38,849 nt of DNA, from NCBI GenBank assembly GCA_944387555.1, contig CALXFH010000013.1, positions 1 to 38,849 of the forward strand, written 5' to 3'. Both the position numbers and the translations under genes were made by a program. Position 1 is the first letter of the stretch. The number at the start of each line of letters is the position of its first letter. The DNA comes from an uncultured Clostridia bacterium. Its GTDB lineage: Bacteria; Bacillota; Clostridia; TANB77; CAG-508. Shown piece by piece: positions 24,124-32,951 of this stretch. Under the pieces are notes generated by a model. That model did no database searches, was not told the DNA's origin, and saw only the letters and a program-made list of their open reading frames with translations.

Positions 24124-25881
24124 ATGGAAGAAAATATGGTTACATTAACAATAGATGGAGAAACTGTAAAAGCCAAAAAAGGAACTACAATCTTGCAAGC
24201 TGCAAAACAAGCAGGGATTGATATTCCTACATTATGCTTTTTAAAAGACATAAATGAAGTTGGAGATTGTAGAATGTGTATTGTTGAAGTAGAGGGAAGA
24301 AGAGGTTTTGCAACTTCATGTATTCAAACAGTAGAAGAAGGAATGGTAGTACATACTCATACACCAAATGTTCTAGAAGCAAGAAGAACAGTACTTGATT
24401 TAATAATTTCAAACCATGCTAAAGATTGTTTGACTTGTACACGTTCAGGAAATTGTGAATTACAAACATTAGCTACAAAATTTAATGTTCTACATGTAGA
24501 ATATCCAGGAGAAATGACAAAACATAAAGTAGATGATAAATCACCAGCATTGGTTAGAGATTTTAATAAATGTATATTATGTAGAAGATGTGTTGCAACT
24601 TGTAAAAATGTCCAAGGAATTGGAGCAATAGATTGTATAAATAGAGGTTTTGAGTCTTGCATATCAACAGTTGGAGATCATAGTTTAAATGATGTAAACT
24701 GTACATTTTGTGGTCAATGTATAGAGGCATGCCCAACAGGAGCTTTACATGAAAAAGAAAGCATAAAAGAAGTATGGGCAAGATTAAAAGATCCAAATAC
24801 ATATGTAGTTGCACAAACTGCACCATCAATTAGAGTAGCTCTTGGTGAAGAATTTGGTATGGACATTGGAACAAATGTAGAAGGTAAAATGATAACAGCT
24901 CTAAAAAGATTAGGATTTGATAAAGTATTTGATACAAATACAGGAGCAGATTTTACAATTATGGAAGAAGCAAATGAATTTGTAGAAAGATTTAAAAATA
25001 ATGATGAACTTCCAATGATGACATCATGCTGCCCAGGTTGGGTAAGATATATAGAAGAAAATTATCCAGAATTACTTTCACATTTATCAAGCTGTAAATC
25101 ACCACATCAAATGTTTGGAGCTTTAATTAAATCTTATTATGCTAAGAAAGAAAATATCGACCCAAGTAAAATATATGTTGTATCTATTATGCCATGTGTT
25201 GCTAAAAAATTCGAAGCTATTCGCCCAGAAATGCAAAATGAGGGACTTTATGACGTAGATGGTGTAATTACTACTCGTGAACTTTCTAGAATGATTAAAC
25301 AGGCAAATATTGAATTTACAAAACTAGAAGATAGTAAGTTTGATGATCCAATGGGAGAAGCAACAGGAGCAGGAGCAATATTTGGAACAACAGGAGGAGT
25401 AATGGAAGCAGCATTAAGAACTGCACAAGATATTTTAACAGGAGAAGACTTAGAGAAAATAGATTTTGAAGCAGTTAGAGGTGGAAAAGGAATAAAGAAA
25501 GCAACTGTAAATATAGCAGGAAAGGAAATAAAAGTAGTAGCAGCAAGTGGACTAAAAAATGCAAGAAAAATATTAGAAGAAATTAAAAGTGGAAAAGCAG
25601 ATTATCAATTTGTAGAAATAATGGCCTGCCCAGGAGGATGTATAATGGGTGGAGGCCAACCAATAAAAAGTGCTAAAATACGTTCAGAAGTAGATGTAAG
25701 AAAATTAAGAGCAAATAGCTTATATACAATAGATGAAAAATCTACAATTAGGAAATCACATGAGAATCCAGTATTAAAGAAAATATATAAAGATTATTTA
25801 GGAAATCCAGGAGGAGAATTAGCACATAAATTACTACATACTCATTATGAAAAAAGAGAAAAATATAATTTTGAGACATAA
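24124..25881 (+). CDS. hydA: [FeFe] hydrogenase catalytic subunit (HydA/HndD)
   Basis: The 585-residue protein has, in order, a plant-type [2Fe-2S] domain (C38, C49, C52, C66), a His-ligated [4Fe-4S] site (H98, C102, C105, C111) and a two-cluster ferredoxin (CILCRRCVATC, CTFCGQCIEACP). The H-cluster domain has all three signatures: L1 TSCCPGW at about 300-306, L2 MPCVAKKFE at 357-365, and L3 MACPGGCIMGGGQ. The catalytic site is thus complete. No maturase genes (hydE, hydF, hydG) are in the window. It reduces protons to H2 in the cytoplasm with HydB and HydC, reoxidising ferredoxin and NADH. Confidence 0.97.
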   Translation: MEENMVTLTIDGETVKAKKGTTILQAAKQAGIDIPTLCFLKDINEVGDCRMCIVEVEGRRGFATSCIQTVEEGMVVHTHTPNVLEARRTVLDLIISNHAKDCLTCTRSGNCELQTLATKFNVLHVEYPGEMTKHKVDDKSPALVRDFNKCILCRRCVATCKNVQGIGAIDCINRGFESCISTVGDHSLNDVNCTFCGQCIEACPTGALHEKESIKEVWARLKDPNTYVVAQTAPSIRVALGEEFGMDIGTNVEGKMITALKRLGFDKVFDTNTGADFTIMEEANEFVERFKNNDELPMMTSCCPGWVRYIEENYPELLSHLSSCKSPHQMFGALIKSYYAKKENIDPSKIYVVSIMPCVAKKFEAIRPEMQNEGLYDVDGVITTRELSRMIKQANIEFTKLEDSKFDDPMGEATGAGAIFGTTGGVMEAALRTAQDILTGEDLEKIDFEAVRGGKGIKKATVNIAGKEIKVVAASGLKNARKILEEIKSGKADYQFVEIMACPGGCIMGGGQPIKSAKIRSEVDVRKLRANSLYTIDEKSTIRKSHENPVLKKIYKDYLGNPGGELAHKLLHTHYEKREKYNFET

Positions 25882-25893
25882 TATTATTTGAAT

Positions 25894-25932
25894 GCTGTTT
25901 TTTGGAATGGGGCAAAAAACAGCAACTTTTTA
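25894..25932 (+). terminator. Terminator of the hydrogenase operon
   Basis: GCTGTTTTTT (25894-25903) pairs with AAAAAACAGC (25914-25923), with T-rich sequence after it. Confidence 0.7.
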
Positions 25933-25947
25933 TTCTATAATGCAAAA

Positions 25948-25979
25948 AAGTGCCCTAAAGCAAAAGCTAAAGGGCACTT
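25948..25979 (-). terminator. Terminator of paralogous gene A
   Basis: AAGTGCCCT pairs with AGGGCACTT, and on the minus strand a run of six T follows. The inner part TTAGC...GCTTT resembles the terminator at 29165. Confidence 0.8.
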
Positions 25980-25988
25980 CAGAACACC

Positions 25989-26390
25989 TTACAAGGCATT
26001 CTTGTTGGGGTTAGAATCTTTTAAAAATGAATTGATAGGCAAAGTAAAAGTTAACAACCAGCAGCCAGAATCCCATTTGTCATCATAAGTCTCAAGCTCA
26101 GAACTAATGTTCATGCATCCAAGACTTTCTAGAACTTGAATAATTTCAGGAAGTGGTTCTTCATAAAGACGAACAAAAACATTTCCGTCAAGGAGCTCAT
26201 CAATAGGGTCAAATTGAATCATGTTAAAAATGGAGCCATAACACCTAGACTGTTGATTTGAGAAAATATTCAATAATTCGGTATCAAATGGATCTATTGT
26301 TGGAACTGTTATTTTTACTATTTTTTTTGTTATTTGATTATACAGAACTCTCCTAATATCTTCTTGTGTGGAAATCATTTCGCCCACCAT
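25989..26390 (-). CDS. Unknown small protein, paralogue A
   Basis: From the ATG at 26390 (GGAGG, then CTAGA) the protein has 133 residues. I do not recognise the family. It has no membrane segment. The central EEPLPEIIQVLESLGCMNIS matches EDQPLPELIAELTRLGYTNI-like sequence of the gene at 29207, and both end in Asn-Lys followed by a short tail. Leader, promoter and terminator of the two are also alike, so they are duplicated whole units. Codon use is less AT-rich than in neighbours. An in-frame start at 26402 falls before the ribosome site and is rejected. Confidence 0.65.
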   Translation of the reverse strand: MVGEMISTQEDIRRVLYNQITKKIVKITVPTIDPFDTELLNIFSNQQSRCYGSIFNMIQFDPIDELLDGNVFVRLYEEPLPEIIQVLESLGCMNISSELETYDDKWDSGCWLLTFTLPINSFLKDSNPNKNAL

Positions 26391-26429
26391 TCTAGCCTCC
26401 AAACAACAATGTGTTTACACTACGATATT

Positions 26430-26459
26430 ATTGTAACACAATTTTACATAAAATGTCAA
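26430..26459 (-). promoter_or_regulatory. Promoter of paralogue A
   Basis: On the minus strand, TTGACA (26454-26459), 18 bases, TACAAT (26430-26435). The spacer contains the dyad ATTTTA-CA-TAAAAT (read on the plus strand). Confidence 0.7.
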
Positions 26460-26478
26460 AATTTTTTGTTTTTATAGA

Positions 26479-26527
26479 ATGCTTAAAAAATCATGAATAT
26501 GGGTAAAAATGAATGATTATGCTTAAA
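26479..26527. promoter_or_regulatory. Repeats upstream of the BRO gene, possible operator
   Basis: ATGCTTAAA occurs at 26479-26487 and 26519-26527 (40-base period). Between them, AATCAT (26489-26494) and ATGATT (26513-26518) form an inverted repeat. They lie just before the -35 at 26540. Confidence 0.35.
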
Positions 26528-26539
26528 TTTTCCTTGAAG

Positions 26540-26568
26540 TTGATTTTTACTGTTAATTGTTATATAAT
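26540..26568 (+). promoter_or_regulatory. Promoter of the BRO-family gene
   Basis: TTGATT (26540-26545), 17 bases, TATAAT (26563-26568), 20 bases before the first ATG. Confidence 0.65.
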
Positions 26569-26587
26569 AACAAAAATGTAAAAAGGA

Positions 26588-27487
26588 ATGATGAATTTGA
26601 AAAACGATAAATTAGAAACTATATCAAATCTTTTTGAAGGAAAAGAAATAAGAAGTATTTGGAGTCCTGAAAAAGAGGATTACTATTTTAGTGTAGTTGA
26701 TGTAATTGGAGCTTTAACTGATAGTAAAATTCCAAGAAATTATTGGAGCGATTTAAAAAGAAGATTAATAGAAGAAGGAAGTGAACTGCACGAAAATATC
26801 GTGCAGTTGAAAATGAAGGCTAAAGATGGAAAATTTAGACAAACAGACACTTTAGACACAAAAGGTATTTTAAGATTAATAGAGTCTGTACCAAGTTCAA
26901 AAGCAGAACCTTTTAAGTTATGGCTTGCTCAAATGGGAAAAGAAAGGATAGATGAAGTATTTGACCCAGAAATTGCTGTAAATAGAGCAATAGACTATTA
27001 TAGAAGTAAAGGTTATTCAGATAAATGGATAGAATCTAGATTAAAAGGAATTTTAGATAGAAAAAAGTTAACTGATGTATGGAAGGAGAATGGAATTAAA
27101 CAAAATTATGAATATGCTATACTAACTAATGAGATATACCAAAGTTGGTCAGGAATGAAAGCAAGTGAATATAAAGATTATAAAAATATAAGAAAAGAGT
27201 CTTTAAGAGATAATATGACAGATTTAGAAGTGGCTTTAACAGACTTAGGAGAAGTAGCTACAAGAGAACTTGCAAAAGAGCATAAACCTTATGGCTTAAA
27301 GGAAAATAGAAAAGTTGCTAAAATGGGAGGACATGCTGCTAAAGTTGCAAGAGATGATATAGAAAAAAATTTAGGAAAGTCAGTTATTAGTAAAACAAAT
27401 TCATTAAATTATAAATATTTAGATACAAACAAATTATATAAGAACAAAACATTGGAAAATAGAAAAAATAAGGATGACAATGAATAA
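26588..27487 (+). CDS. BRO-N domain phage antirepressor-like protein
   Basis: The 299-residue protein has an N-terminal BRO-N domain (about 15-115: IRSIWSPEKEDYYFSVVDVI, then KAEPFKLWLAQMGKERIDE). A conserved C-terminal helical region follows, with RLKGILDRKKLTDVWKENGI and LTDLGEVATRELAKEH, found in chromosomal and prophage antirepressor-like proteins. It binds DNA by family expectation; targets are unknown. AAGGA precedes two ATG codons; 26591, or the TTG at 26597, would be better spaced than 26588. No other phage gene is near, so it is a stray accessory gene, possibly self-regulated through the repeats upstream. Confidence 0.8.
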   Translation: MMNLKNDKLETISNLFEGKEIRSIWSPEKEDYYFSVVDVIGALTDSKIPRNYWSDLKRRLIEEGSELHENIVQLKMKAKDGKFRQTDTLDTKGILRLIESVPSSKAEPFKLWLAQMGKERIDEVFDPEIAVNRAIDYYRSKGYSDKWIESRLKGILDRKKLTDVWKENGIKQNYEYAILTNEIYQSWSGMKASEYKDYKNIRKESLRDNMTDLEVALTDLGEVATRELAKEHKPYGLKENRKVAKMGGHAAKVARDDIEKNLGKSVISKTNSLNYKYLDTNKLYKNKTLENRKNKDDNE

Positions 27488-27506
27488 TTTAGTAAGGAAA
27501 GTTAAG

Positions 27507-27542
27507 ATGAGACAAATTAGGCCCGTCCCCAATTTGTCTCAT
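27507..27542. repeat. GGGGAC-type hairpin repeat, likely terminator
   Basis: ATGAGACAAATT and its exact complement AATTTGTCTCAT flank AGGCCCGTCCCC. On the minus strand it reads TTGGGGACGGG in the loop, related to the repeat at 14795. It lies between the BRO gene and guaA and may terminate both. Confidence 0.6.
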
Positions 27543-27547
27543 TAATT

Positions 27548-29089
27548 TTATTCCCATTCTATTGTTGCTGGTGGTTTTGATGTTATATCATAAACTACTC
27601 TATTTACATGTTCTACTTCATTTACAATTCTACTAGATACTTTTTCTAGTACTTCATATGGTATTTTACTCCAAACTCCTGTCATAAAATCAGTTGTTTC
27701 TACTGCACGAAGTGCTACTGTATAATCATAAGTCCTTTCATCACCCATAACACCAACAGATTTTAAATTAGTTAATACCGCGAAATATTGATTTATACTT
27801 TTGTGAAGTCCAGCGTTTGCTATTTCTTCTCTAAAGATACTATCCGCTTCTTTTAGAATATTTAATTTGTCTTCTGTAATTTCTCCAATAATACGTATTG
27901 CTAAACCTGGTCCAGGGAATGGTTGTCTATATACCAAGTTTTCTGGAATACCAAGTTCTAAACCAGTTTTTCTTACTTCGTCTTTAAATAAATCTCTTAA
28001 AGGTTCTACAATTTCTTTAAAATCTACATAGTCAGGTAGGCCCCCAACATTATGATGGCTTTTTATTACAGAAGATTTACCTAAACCGCAACCGCTTTCT
28101 ATTACATCAGGATAGATAGTTCCTTGAACTAAATAATCTACTGTTCCGATTTTCTTTGCTTCTTCTTCAAATACACGAATAAATTCTTCACCTATAATTT
28201 TTCTTTTTTTCTCAGGGTCTGTAACACCTGCAAGTTTATTTAAAAATCTATCCTTACAATTTACACGAATTAGGTTAATATCAAATTGGTCTCTAAAAAC
28301 TTTTTCTACTTCGTCACCTTCGTTTTTACGAAGTAATCCATGGTCTACAAATATACAAGTTAAATTTTTTCCAATTGCTTTATGTAATAATACTGCTGCA
28401 ACAGATGAATCAACTCCACCAGATAGAGCACATAATGCTTTTTTATCTCCAATTTTTTCTTTTAAACTTTTAATCTTTTCTTTTGCAAATGAAGATATTT
28501 CCCAATCTCCTTTACATTTACATACTTCATATAAAAAGTTTCTAATTACATTAATACCATTTTCAGAATGAACGACTTCTGGATGGAATTGAATTCCATA
28601 AAAGTTCTTTTCTTTATTTTCCATACCAGCATTTGGACAAGATGGGGTAGAGGCAATATTAGAAAAGCCATCTGGAACTGTTTTTACAAAATCTGTATGA
28701 CTCATTAAAAAATTATTAGTAGAATTAAAACCTTTGAATAATAGAGAGTTATTGTCTATATTAACACTTGTTACTCCATATTCTCTCTTAGTTGCTTTTT
28801 CGACTTCTCCACCTAAAGTTATAGTCATAAGTTGCATACCGTAGCATATTCCTAAAATAGGAATACCTAAATTAAATATTTCAGGGTCACATTTAGGGCT
28901 ATCATCTGCAAATACACTTGCAGGTCCTCCTGTAAATATTATTCCTTTTGGATTTTTTTCTTTGATTTTTTCTATTGAAATATCAAAAGAAACAACTTCA
29001 GAATACACATTACATTCTCTTACTCTTCTTGCTATTAATTGGTTATATTGTCCACCAAAATCTAAGATTAAAATTAATTCGTTTTTCAT
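27548..29089 (-). CDS. guaA: GMP synthase (glutamine-hydrolysing)
   Basis: The 513-residue enzyme makes GMP from XMP, ATP and glutamine. The class I amidotransferase domain (1-190) has the nucleophile Cys in GICYGMQ and the His-Glu pair in [10 protein letters not shown]. The ATP-pyrophosphatase domain has the PP-loop ALSGGVDSS, and the C-terminal dimer domain ends [17 protein letters not shown]. Length and motifs are complete. GGAGG lies before the ATG. The leader is short, about 25-30 bases, with no room for a purine riboswitch. Confidence 0.97.
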   Translation of the reverse strand: MKNELILILDFGGQYNQLIARRVRECNVYSEVVSFDISIEKIKEKNPKGIIFTGGPASVFADDSPKCDPEIFNLGIPILGICYGMQLMTITLGGEVEKATKREYGVTSVNIDNNSLLFKGFNSTNNFLMSHTDFVKTVPDGFSNIASTPSCPNAGMENKEKNFYGIQFHPEVVHSENGINVIRNFLYEVCKCKGDWEISSFAKEKIKSLKEKIGDKKALCALSGGVDSSVAAVLLHKAIGKNLTCIFVDHGLLRKNEGDEVEKVFRDQFDINLIRVNCKDRFLNKLAGVTDPEKKRKIIGEEFIRVFEEEAKKIGTVDYLVQGTIYPDVIESGCGLGKSSVIKSHHNVGGLPDYVDFKEIVEPLRDLFKDEVRKTGLELGIPENLVYRQPFPGPGLAIRIIGEITEDKLNILKEADSIFREEIANAGLHKSINQYFAVLTNLKSVGVMGDERTYDYTVALRAVETTDFMTGVWSKIPYEVLEKVSSRIVNEVEHVNRVVYDITSKPPATIEWE

Positions 29090-29113
29090 AATAAACCTCC
29101 AAACTTTTTTCTA

Positions 29114-29142
29114 ATATTATCATAATAACTAATAAAAGTAAA
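29114..29142 (-). promoter_or_regulatory. Promoter of guaA
   Basis: On the minus strand, TTTACT (29137-29142), 17 bases, TAATAT (29114-29119). Confidence 0.45.
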
Positions 29143-29164
29143 CAAACCAAATAAAAATAAAAAG

Positions 29165-29196
29165 AAGTGCCTCAAAGCCTAAGCTAAGAGACACTT
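29165..29196 (-). terminator. Terminator of paralogous gene B
   Basis: AAGTGCCTC (29165-29173) pairs with GAGACACTT (29188-29196) with one G-T pair; T-rich tail on the minus strand. The same position and loop type as at 25948. Confidence 0.65.
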
Positions 29197-29206
29197 CCAG
29201 AATACC

Positions 29207-29530
29207 TTACAAGGTATCCTTGTTGGAGGCAGAAACTTGCTTTTCAATCAATTGAGGAACATCAAAACTTAAAACACCAACCATACCATCTAAGTAGCGT
29301 TTCTCCTCTGTGGAGAATTTAATGTTAGTATATCCAAGTCTTGTCAATTCTGCAATTAGTTCCGGAAGAGGTTGATCTTCAAGTTCTACTTTAAAATGTC
29401 CAGTTTGAACGTCTGAATCAAAGTGTTCAAGTTTAGAATAAAGTATATATTCACAACTTTCCATTTGATTACATAAAATCAACTTACGACGTGCTTGAAA
29501 CATCTCATAATACTCTTGTGCAGAAACCAT
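29207..29530 (-). CDS. Unknown small protein, paralogue B
   Basis: From the ATG at 29530 (GGAGGAAAG before it) the protein has 107 residues. It is soluble and unrecognised. The part EDQPLPELIAELTRLGYTNI aligns with EEPLPEIIQVLESLGCMNI of the gene at 25989, and its end SNKDTL parallels PNKNAL. The shared leader GTTGTTTGGAGG, promoter spacer and terminator show duplication of the whole unit. The first in-frame TTG (29545) falls inside the ribosome site and is rejected. Confidence 0.65.
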   Translation of the reverse strand: MVSAQEYYEMFQARRKLILCNQMESCEYILYSKLEHFDSDVQTGHFKVELEDQPLPELIAELTRLGYTNIKFSTEEKRYLDGMVGVLSFDVPQLIEKQVSASNKDTL

Positions 29531-29569
29531 CTTTCCTCCAAACAACGTTGGTTTTTACCAAACAATATA

Positions 29570-29599
29570 ATTATAACATAATTTTACATAAAATGTCAA
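29570..29599 (-). promoter_or_regulatory. Promoter of paralogue B
   Basis: On the minus strand, TTGACA (29594-29599), 18 bases, TATAAT (29570-29575). A hairpin TTGGT-AAAA-ACCAA follows close to the expected RNA start. Confidence 0.75.
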
Positions 29600-29633
29600 A
29601 ATAGATTGTTTTTAAAATAAAATAAAAAAGTGC

Positions 29634-29662
29634 TTTACTTTAAATTACAGTTGTATTATAAT
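29634..29662 (+). promoter_or_regulatory. Promoter of the IMP dehydrogenase gene
   Basis: TTTACT (29634-29639), 17 bases, TATAAT (29657-29662). The leader to 29693 is about 24 bases, too short for a riboswitch. Confidence 0.55.
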
Positions 29663-29692
29663 AGTAAAAATATTTAAGAAGGGAGAAAGAAA

Positions 29693-31195
29693 ATGGCAAA
29701 AATATTAGAAGATATTTCAAGAACATTTAATGAGTTTTTATTATTACCAAATTTAACAGATGAAAGATGCATACCAAGTAAAGTGTCACTAAGAACACCA
29801 CTTGTAAAATTTAAAAAAGGAGAAGAAGCAAAATACTATGCCAACATCCCAATGGTATCTGCTATCATGCAATCAGTTTCAGGAGAAGAAATGGGAATTG
29901 CATTAGCAAGAGAAGGGGGTGTTGCTTTTATTTATGGTTCACAAACAATAGAAAATCAAGCAAAAATGGTAAGGAGAGTAAAAAAACATAAAGCAGGATT
30001 TGTTGTAAGTGACTCAAATGTAAAACCTGACGCTACTTTAGAAGAAGTACTAAATCTAACAAAAGAAACAGGACATTCAACTGTAATAATTACAGATGAC
30101 GGAACTAAAAATGGAAAATTCTTAGGTTTAGTTACAGATAAAGATTATAGATTATCTAGAGATAATAGAGAAGCACCAATAAGTGATTTTATGACACCAA
30201 AAGATAAAGTAGTATGGGCAAAAGAAGGGCTAAGTTTACCAGAAGCAAATGATATAATTTGGGAAAACAAAATAGCTTGCCTTCCAATACTTGATAAAGA
30301 AGAACATTTAAAATATTTAGTATTTCGTAAAGATTATGAAGATAGAAAAAACAATCCAAATTCTTTACTTGATGAAAATAAAAGATATATAGTAGGTGCC
30401 GGAGTAAATACAAGAGACTTTGAAGAAAGAATACCAGCTTTAGTAGATGCAGGAGTAGACCTTCTTTGTATAGATTCATCAGATGGATATTCAGTTTGGC
30501 AAAAAAATACAATTGACTTTGTAAGAGAAAAATATGGAGATAAAGTAAAAATTGGTGCAGGAAACGTAGTAGATAGAGAAGGATTTATGTATTTAGCAAA
30601 AGCTGGAGCAGATTTTATAAAAGTTGGTGTAGGTGGAGGATCTATTTGTATAACACGTGAAACAAAAGGAATAGGACGTGGACAAGCATCAGCGTTAATA
30701 GATGTAGTAGCTGCTCGTGATGAATATTATAAAGAAACAGGTATATATATTCCAGTATGTTCAGATGGCGGAATAGTACATGACCATCATATAACAATAG
30801 CTTTAGCCTTAGGAGCAGACTTTGTAATGATGGGAAGATATTTTGCAAGATTTGATGAAAGCCCAACAAGAGTTGTTAAAAAAGGAAATAGCTATGTAAA
30901 AGAATATTGGGGCGAAGGTTCAAACCGTGCTAGAAACTGGCAAAGATATGATATGGGAGGAGATAAAAAACTTTCATTTGAAGAAGGTGTAGACTCTTAC
31001 ATACCTTATGCTGGAAGATTAAAAGATAATTTAGAAGTTACTGTTGCAAAAATAAAATCAACAATGTGTAACTGTGGAAGTGTTACAATTCCAGAATTCC
31101 ACGAAAAGGCAAGACTAACACTTGTATCAGATGTAAGTATTTCAGAAGGAAGTGCACATGATGTTATTTTAAAAGAAATAGACAATCAATTTTAA
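29693..31195 (+). CDS. guaB: IMP dehydrogenase
   Basis: The 500-residue enzyme oxidises IMP to XMP with NAD+, the step before GuaA. The TIM barrel (1-105 and 225-500) encloses two CBS domains (about 105-222). The catalytic Cys319 lies in [18 protein letters not shown], which differs from the common GPGSICTTR-AGVG-PQ loop. DSSDGYS and PVCSDGGI bind substrate phosphate as usual. It belongs to a diverged subgroup that begins with [21 protein letters not shown] precedes the ATG. guaA is on the other strand 600 bases upstream. Confidence 0.9.
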   Translation: MAKILEDISRTFNEFLLLPNLTDERCIPSKVSLRTPLVKFKKGEEAKYYANIPMVSAIMQSVSGEEMGIALAREGGVAFIYGSQTIENQAKMVRRVKKHKAGFVVSDSNVKPDATLEEVLNLTKETGHSTVIITDDGTKNGKFLGLVTDKDYRLSRDNREAPISDFMTPKDKVVWAKEGLSLPEANDIIWENKIACLPILDKEEHLKYLVFRKDYEDRKNNPNSLLDENKRYIVGAGVNTRDFEERIPALVDAGVDLLCIDSSDGYSVWQKNTIDFVREKYGDKVKIGAGNVVDREGFMYLAKAGADFIKVGVGGGSICITRETKGIGRGQASALIDVVAARDEYYKETGIYIPVCSDGGIVHDHHITIALALGADFVMMGRYFARFDESPTRVVKKGNSYVKEYWGEGSNRARNWQRYDMGGDKKLSFEEGVDSYIPYAGRLKDNLEVTVAKIKSTMCNCGSVTIPEFHEKARLTLVSDVSISEGSAHDVILKEIDNQF

Positions 31196-31207
31196 TAAAC
31201 AAATATT

Positions 31208-31241
31208 AAACTGCTAAAAAGTAAGTACTTCTTAGCAGTTT
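31208..31241 (+). terminator. Terminator of guaB
   Basis: AAACTGCTAA (31208-31217) pairs with TTAGCAGTTT (31232-31241), and the stem continues inward as AAGTA/TACTT. Confidence 0.75.
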
Positions 31242-31254
31242 ATTTAAGTTATAA

Positions 31255-31353
31255 CTATCTATTGTTATTGTTTTGTCTTTCATTGTTGTTATTGTTATTA
31301 TTGTTTTGGTTGTTTTTGTTGTTTCTGTTTTGTTTATTATTTTTATCTGACAT
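31255..31353 (-). CDS. Asn-rich 32-residue micro-protein
   Basis: The ORF starts at an ATG preceded by GGAGGTG with ideal spacing. It begins MSDKNNKQNRNNKNN and is about 60 percent Asn, with Lys, Gln and Arg, ending in Arg before TAG. I do not recognise a family, but tiny Asn/Gln/Lys-rich proteins occur widely in Clostridia, some linked with spores. It is translated on the minus strand, between guaB and murD. A longer frame in the same region (31206-31418) lacks a ribosome site. Confidence 0.6.
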   Translation of the reverse strand: MSDKNNKQNRNNKNNQNNNNNNNNERQNNNNR

Positions 31354-31419
31354 GAAAAGCACCTCCAATCAAATCTAATATTATTGTTAACAAAATAAGA
31401 AAAAATATTCTGGTACAAA

Positions 31420-31448
31420 TTGTTTTTTTTAATAAATTGTTATATAAT
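31420..31448 (+). promoter_or_regulatory. Promoter of murD
   Basis: TTGTTT (31420-31425), 17 bases, TATAAT (31443-31448), about 50 bases before the start. Confidence 0.55.
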
Positions 31449-31499
31449 ACCTACGAAATAAATAAAAATTAAATAGCATAAATTTTTTGGGGGATTAAA

Positions 31500-32900
31500 A
31501 TGGAATACAAAAATGAAAAATTAATAGAATTTAATAATTATTTAAAAGGAAGAAAAGTAGCAATAATAGGTTTGGGAGTAAGTAACTTACCACTTTTAAA
31601 ATATATGTATGAAAAAAATGCTAATGTTACAGTATTTGATGAAAAAGAAAAAGAAGAAGTACCAAGAAAACTATTAGAAAGATTGGAAAAATATAAAGCA
31701 AATGCCTTTTTTGGAAAAAATTGTTTTGAAAATTTAAAAGGATTTGATATTATATTTCGTTCTCCTAGTTGCTTGCCAACAAGAAAAGAATTGGTAGAAG
31801 AAAAGGAAAAAGGAGCAATTATAACATCTGAAATAGAAATGCTAATGAAAATAGCTCCATGTAAAGTTATAGGAGTAACTGGAAGTGATGGAAAAACAAC
31901 CACAACAAGTTTAATATATAGTATATTAAAAAAAGCAGGGTATAATACATATTTAGGAGGAAATATTGGAATACCTTTGTTTACTAAACTAGAAGAAATG
32001 AGACCAGAAGATATGCTTGTTTTAGAGCTAAGTAGTTTCCAATTAATGGGTATGGAAATTAGCCCTAATATTTCAGTTATTACTAATATAACACCAAATC
32101 ATTTAAATATTCATAAAGATTATGAGGAATATATAGAAGCTAAAAAAACTATTTTTAAATATCAAAATGAAAATGATTATTTAGTACTAAATTATGATAA
32201 TGAAATAACAAGAGCATGTAAAAAAGAAGCAAAATCAAAGGTAACATATTTTAGTAGTAAAGAAAAGCTAGATAATGGCTTTATTGTAGATAATGGAATT
32301 ATAAAAGAATGTGAAGATGGAATAAGAAAACATATATTAGACACAAAAGAAGTTCTTTTAAGAGGAAATCATAATTATGAAAATATTGCGACAGCTTTAG
32401 CTGCAACTAAAACATTAGTAGACCAAGATATCGCAGTAGAAGCTATAAAAGAATTTAAAGCAGTTGAACATAGATTAGAATTTGTAAGAGAAATAAACGG
32501 TGCTAAATGGTATAATGACTCAGTAAGTTCATCACCTACAAGAACAATTGCAGGATTAAATTCATTTGATGAAGATATTGTTTTAATTGCAGGAGGATAT
32601 GATAAAAATTTAGATTATACTCCAATTGCAAAACCAATACTTAAAAAAGTAAAAACATTAATACTTTTAGGAGCCACATCAGGAAAAATATTTAATGCAG
32701 TAAAAGAAGAAGAGGAGAAGGAAAAAAAGAATATTGACATATATATGGCAGATACTTTAGAAGAAGCAGTAAATTTAGCAAAAAAATATGCAAAGCCAAG
32801 AGAAGTTGTGCTATTTTCTCCAGCTAGTGCAAGTTTTGATATGTTTAAAAATTTTGCTGAAAGAGGAAATATATTTAAAAATTTAGTAAATAAGTTATAA
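31500..32900 (+). CDS. murD: UDP-N-acetylmuramoylalanine--D-glutamate ligase
   Basis: The 466-residue cytoplasmic enzyme adds D-glutamate in peptidoglycan precursor synthesis. The N-terminal Rossmann domain binds UDP (AIIGLGVSNLPLLKYM). The ATP loop is GVTGSDGKTTTTSLI, and the central domain has LELSSFQLMGM and ITPNHLNIHKDYEEY. The C-terminal domain starts at FKAVEHRLEFV and contains NDSVSSSPT and LIAGGYDKN. All are typical of MurD. GGGGGA precedes the ATG. It stands alone rather than in a dcw cluster, as in many Clostridia. Confidence 0.95.
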   Translation: MEYKNEKLIEFNNYLKGRKVAIIGLGVSNLPLLKYMYEKNANVTVFDEKEKEEVPRKLLERLEKYKANAFFGKNCFENLKGFDIIFRSPSCLPTRKELVEEKEKGAIITSEIEMLMKIAPCKVIGVTGSDGKTTTTSLIYSILKKAGYNTYLGGNIGIPLFTKLEEMRPEDMLVLELSSFQLMGMEISPNISVITNITPNHLNIHKDYEEYIEAKKTIFKYQNENDYLVLNYDNEITRACKKEAKSKVTYFSSKEKLDNGFIVDNGIIKECEDGIRKHILDTKEVLLRGNHNYENIATALAATKTLVDQDIAVEAIKEFKAVEHRLEFVREINGAKWYNDSVSSSPTRTIAGLNSFDEDIVLIAGGYDKNLDYTPIAKPILKKVKTLILLGATSGKIFNAVKEEEEKEKKNIDIYMADTLEEAVNLAKKYAKPREVVLFSPASASFDMFKNFAERGNIFKNLVNKL

Positions 32901-32909
32901 CATATTTTT

Positions 32910-32949
32910 AAAAACCTCCATATGATATAGAAAAGATAAGGAGGTTTTT
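32910..32949 (+). promoter_or_regulatory. Terminator-like hairpin carrying the SD of the next gene
   Basis: AAAAACCTCC (32910-32919) pairs perfectly with GGAGGTTTTT (32940-32949) over a 20-base loop. The second arm contains the AAGGAGG ribosome site of the ATG at 32952 and ends in a run of seven T. It has the same architecture as 2489-2524. Confidence 0.65.
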
Positions 32950-32951
32950 TT

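Noticed and set aside
25888..26088. 66-residue plus-strand frame after hydA
   Set aside because: It runs through the hydA terminator, the terminator of the opposite-strand gene and that gene's 3' end, and has no ribosome site.
29090..29165. Purine or guanine riboswitch before guaA
   Set aside because: The promoter lies about 25-30 bases from the start, leaving too little leader, and no riboswitch core sequence is seen. The same holds for guaB.
31206..31418. 70-residue minus-strand frame over the Asn-rich region
   Set aside because: It has no ribosome site and overlaps the guaB terminator. The alternative frame at 31255-31353 has an ideal GGAGGTG site.
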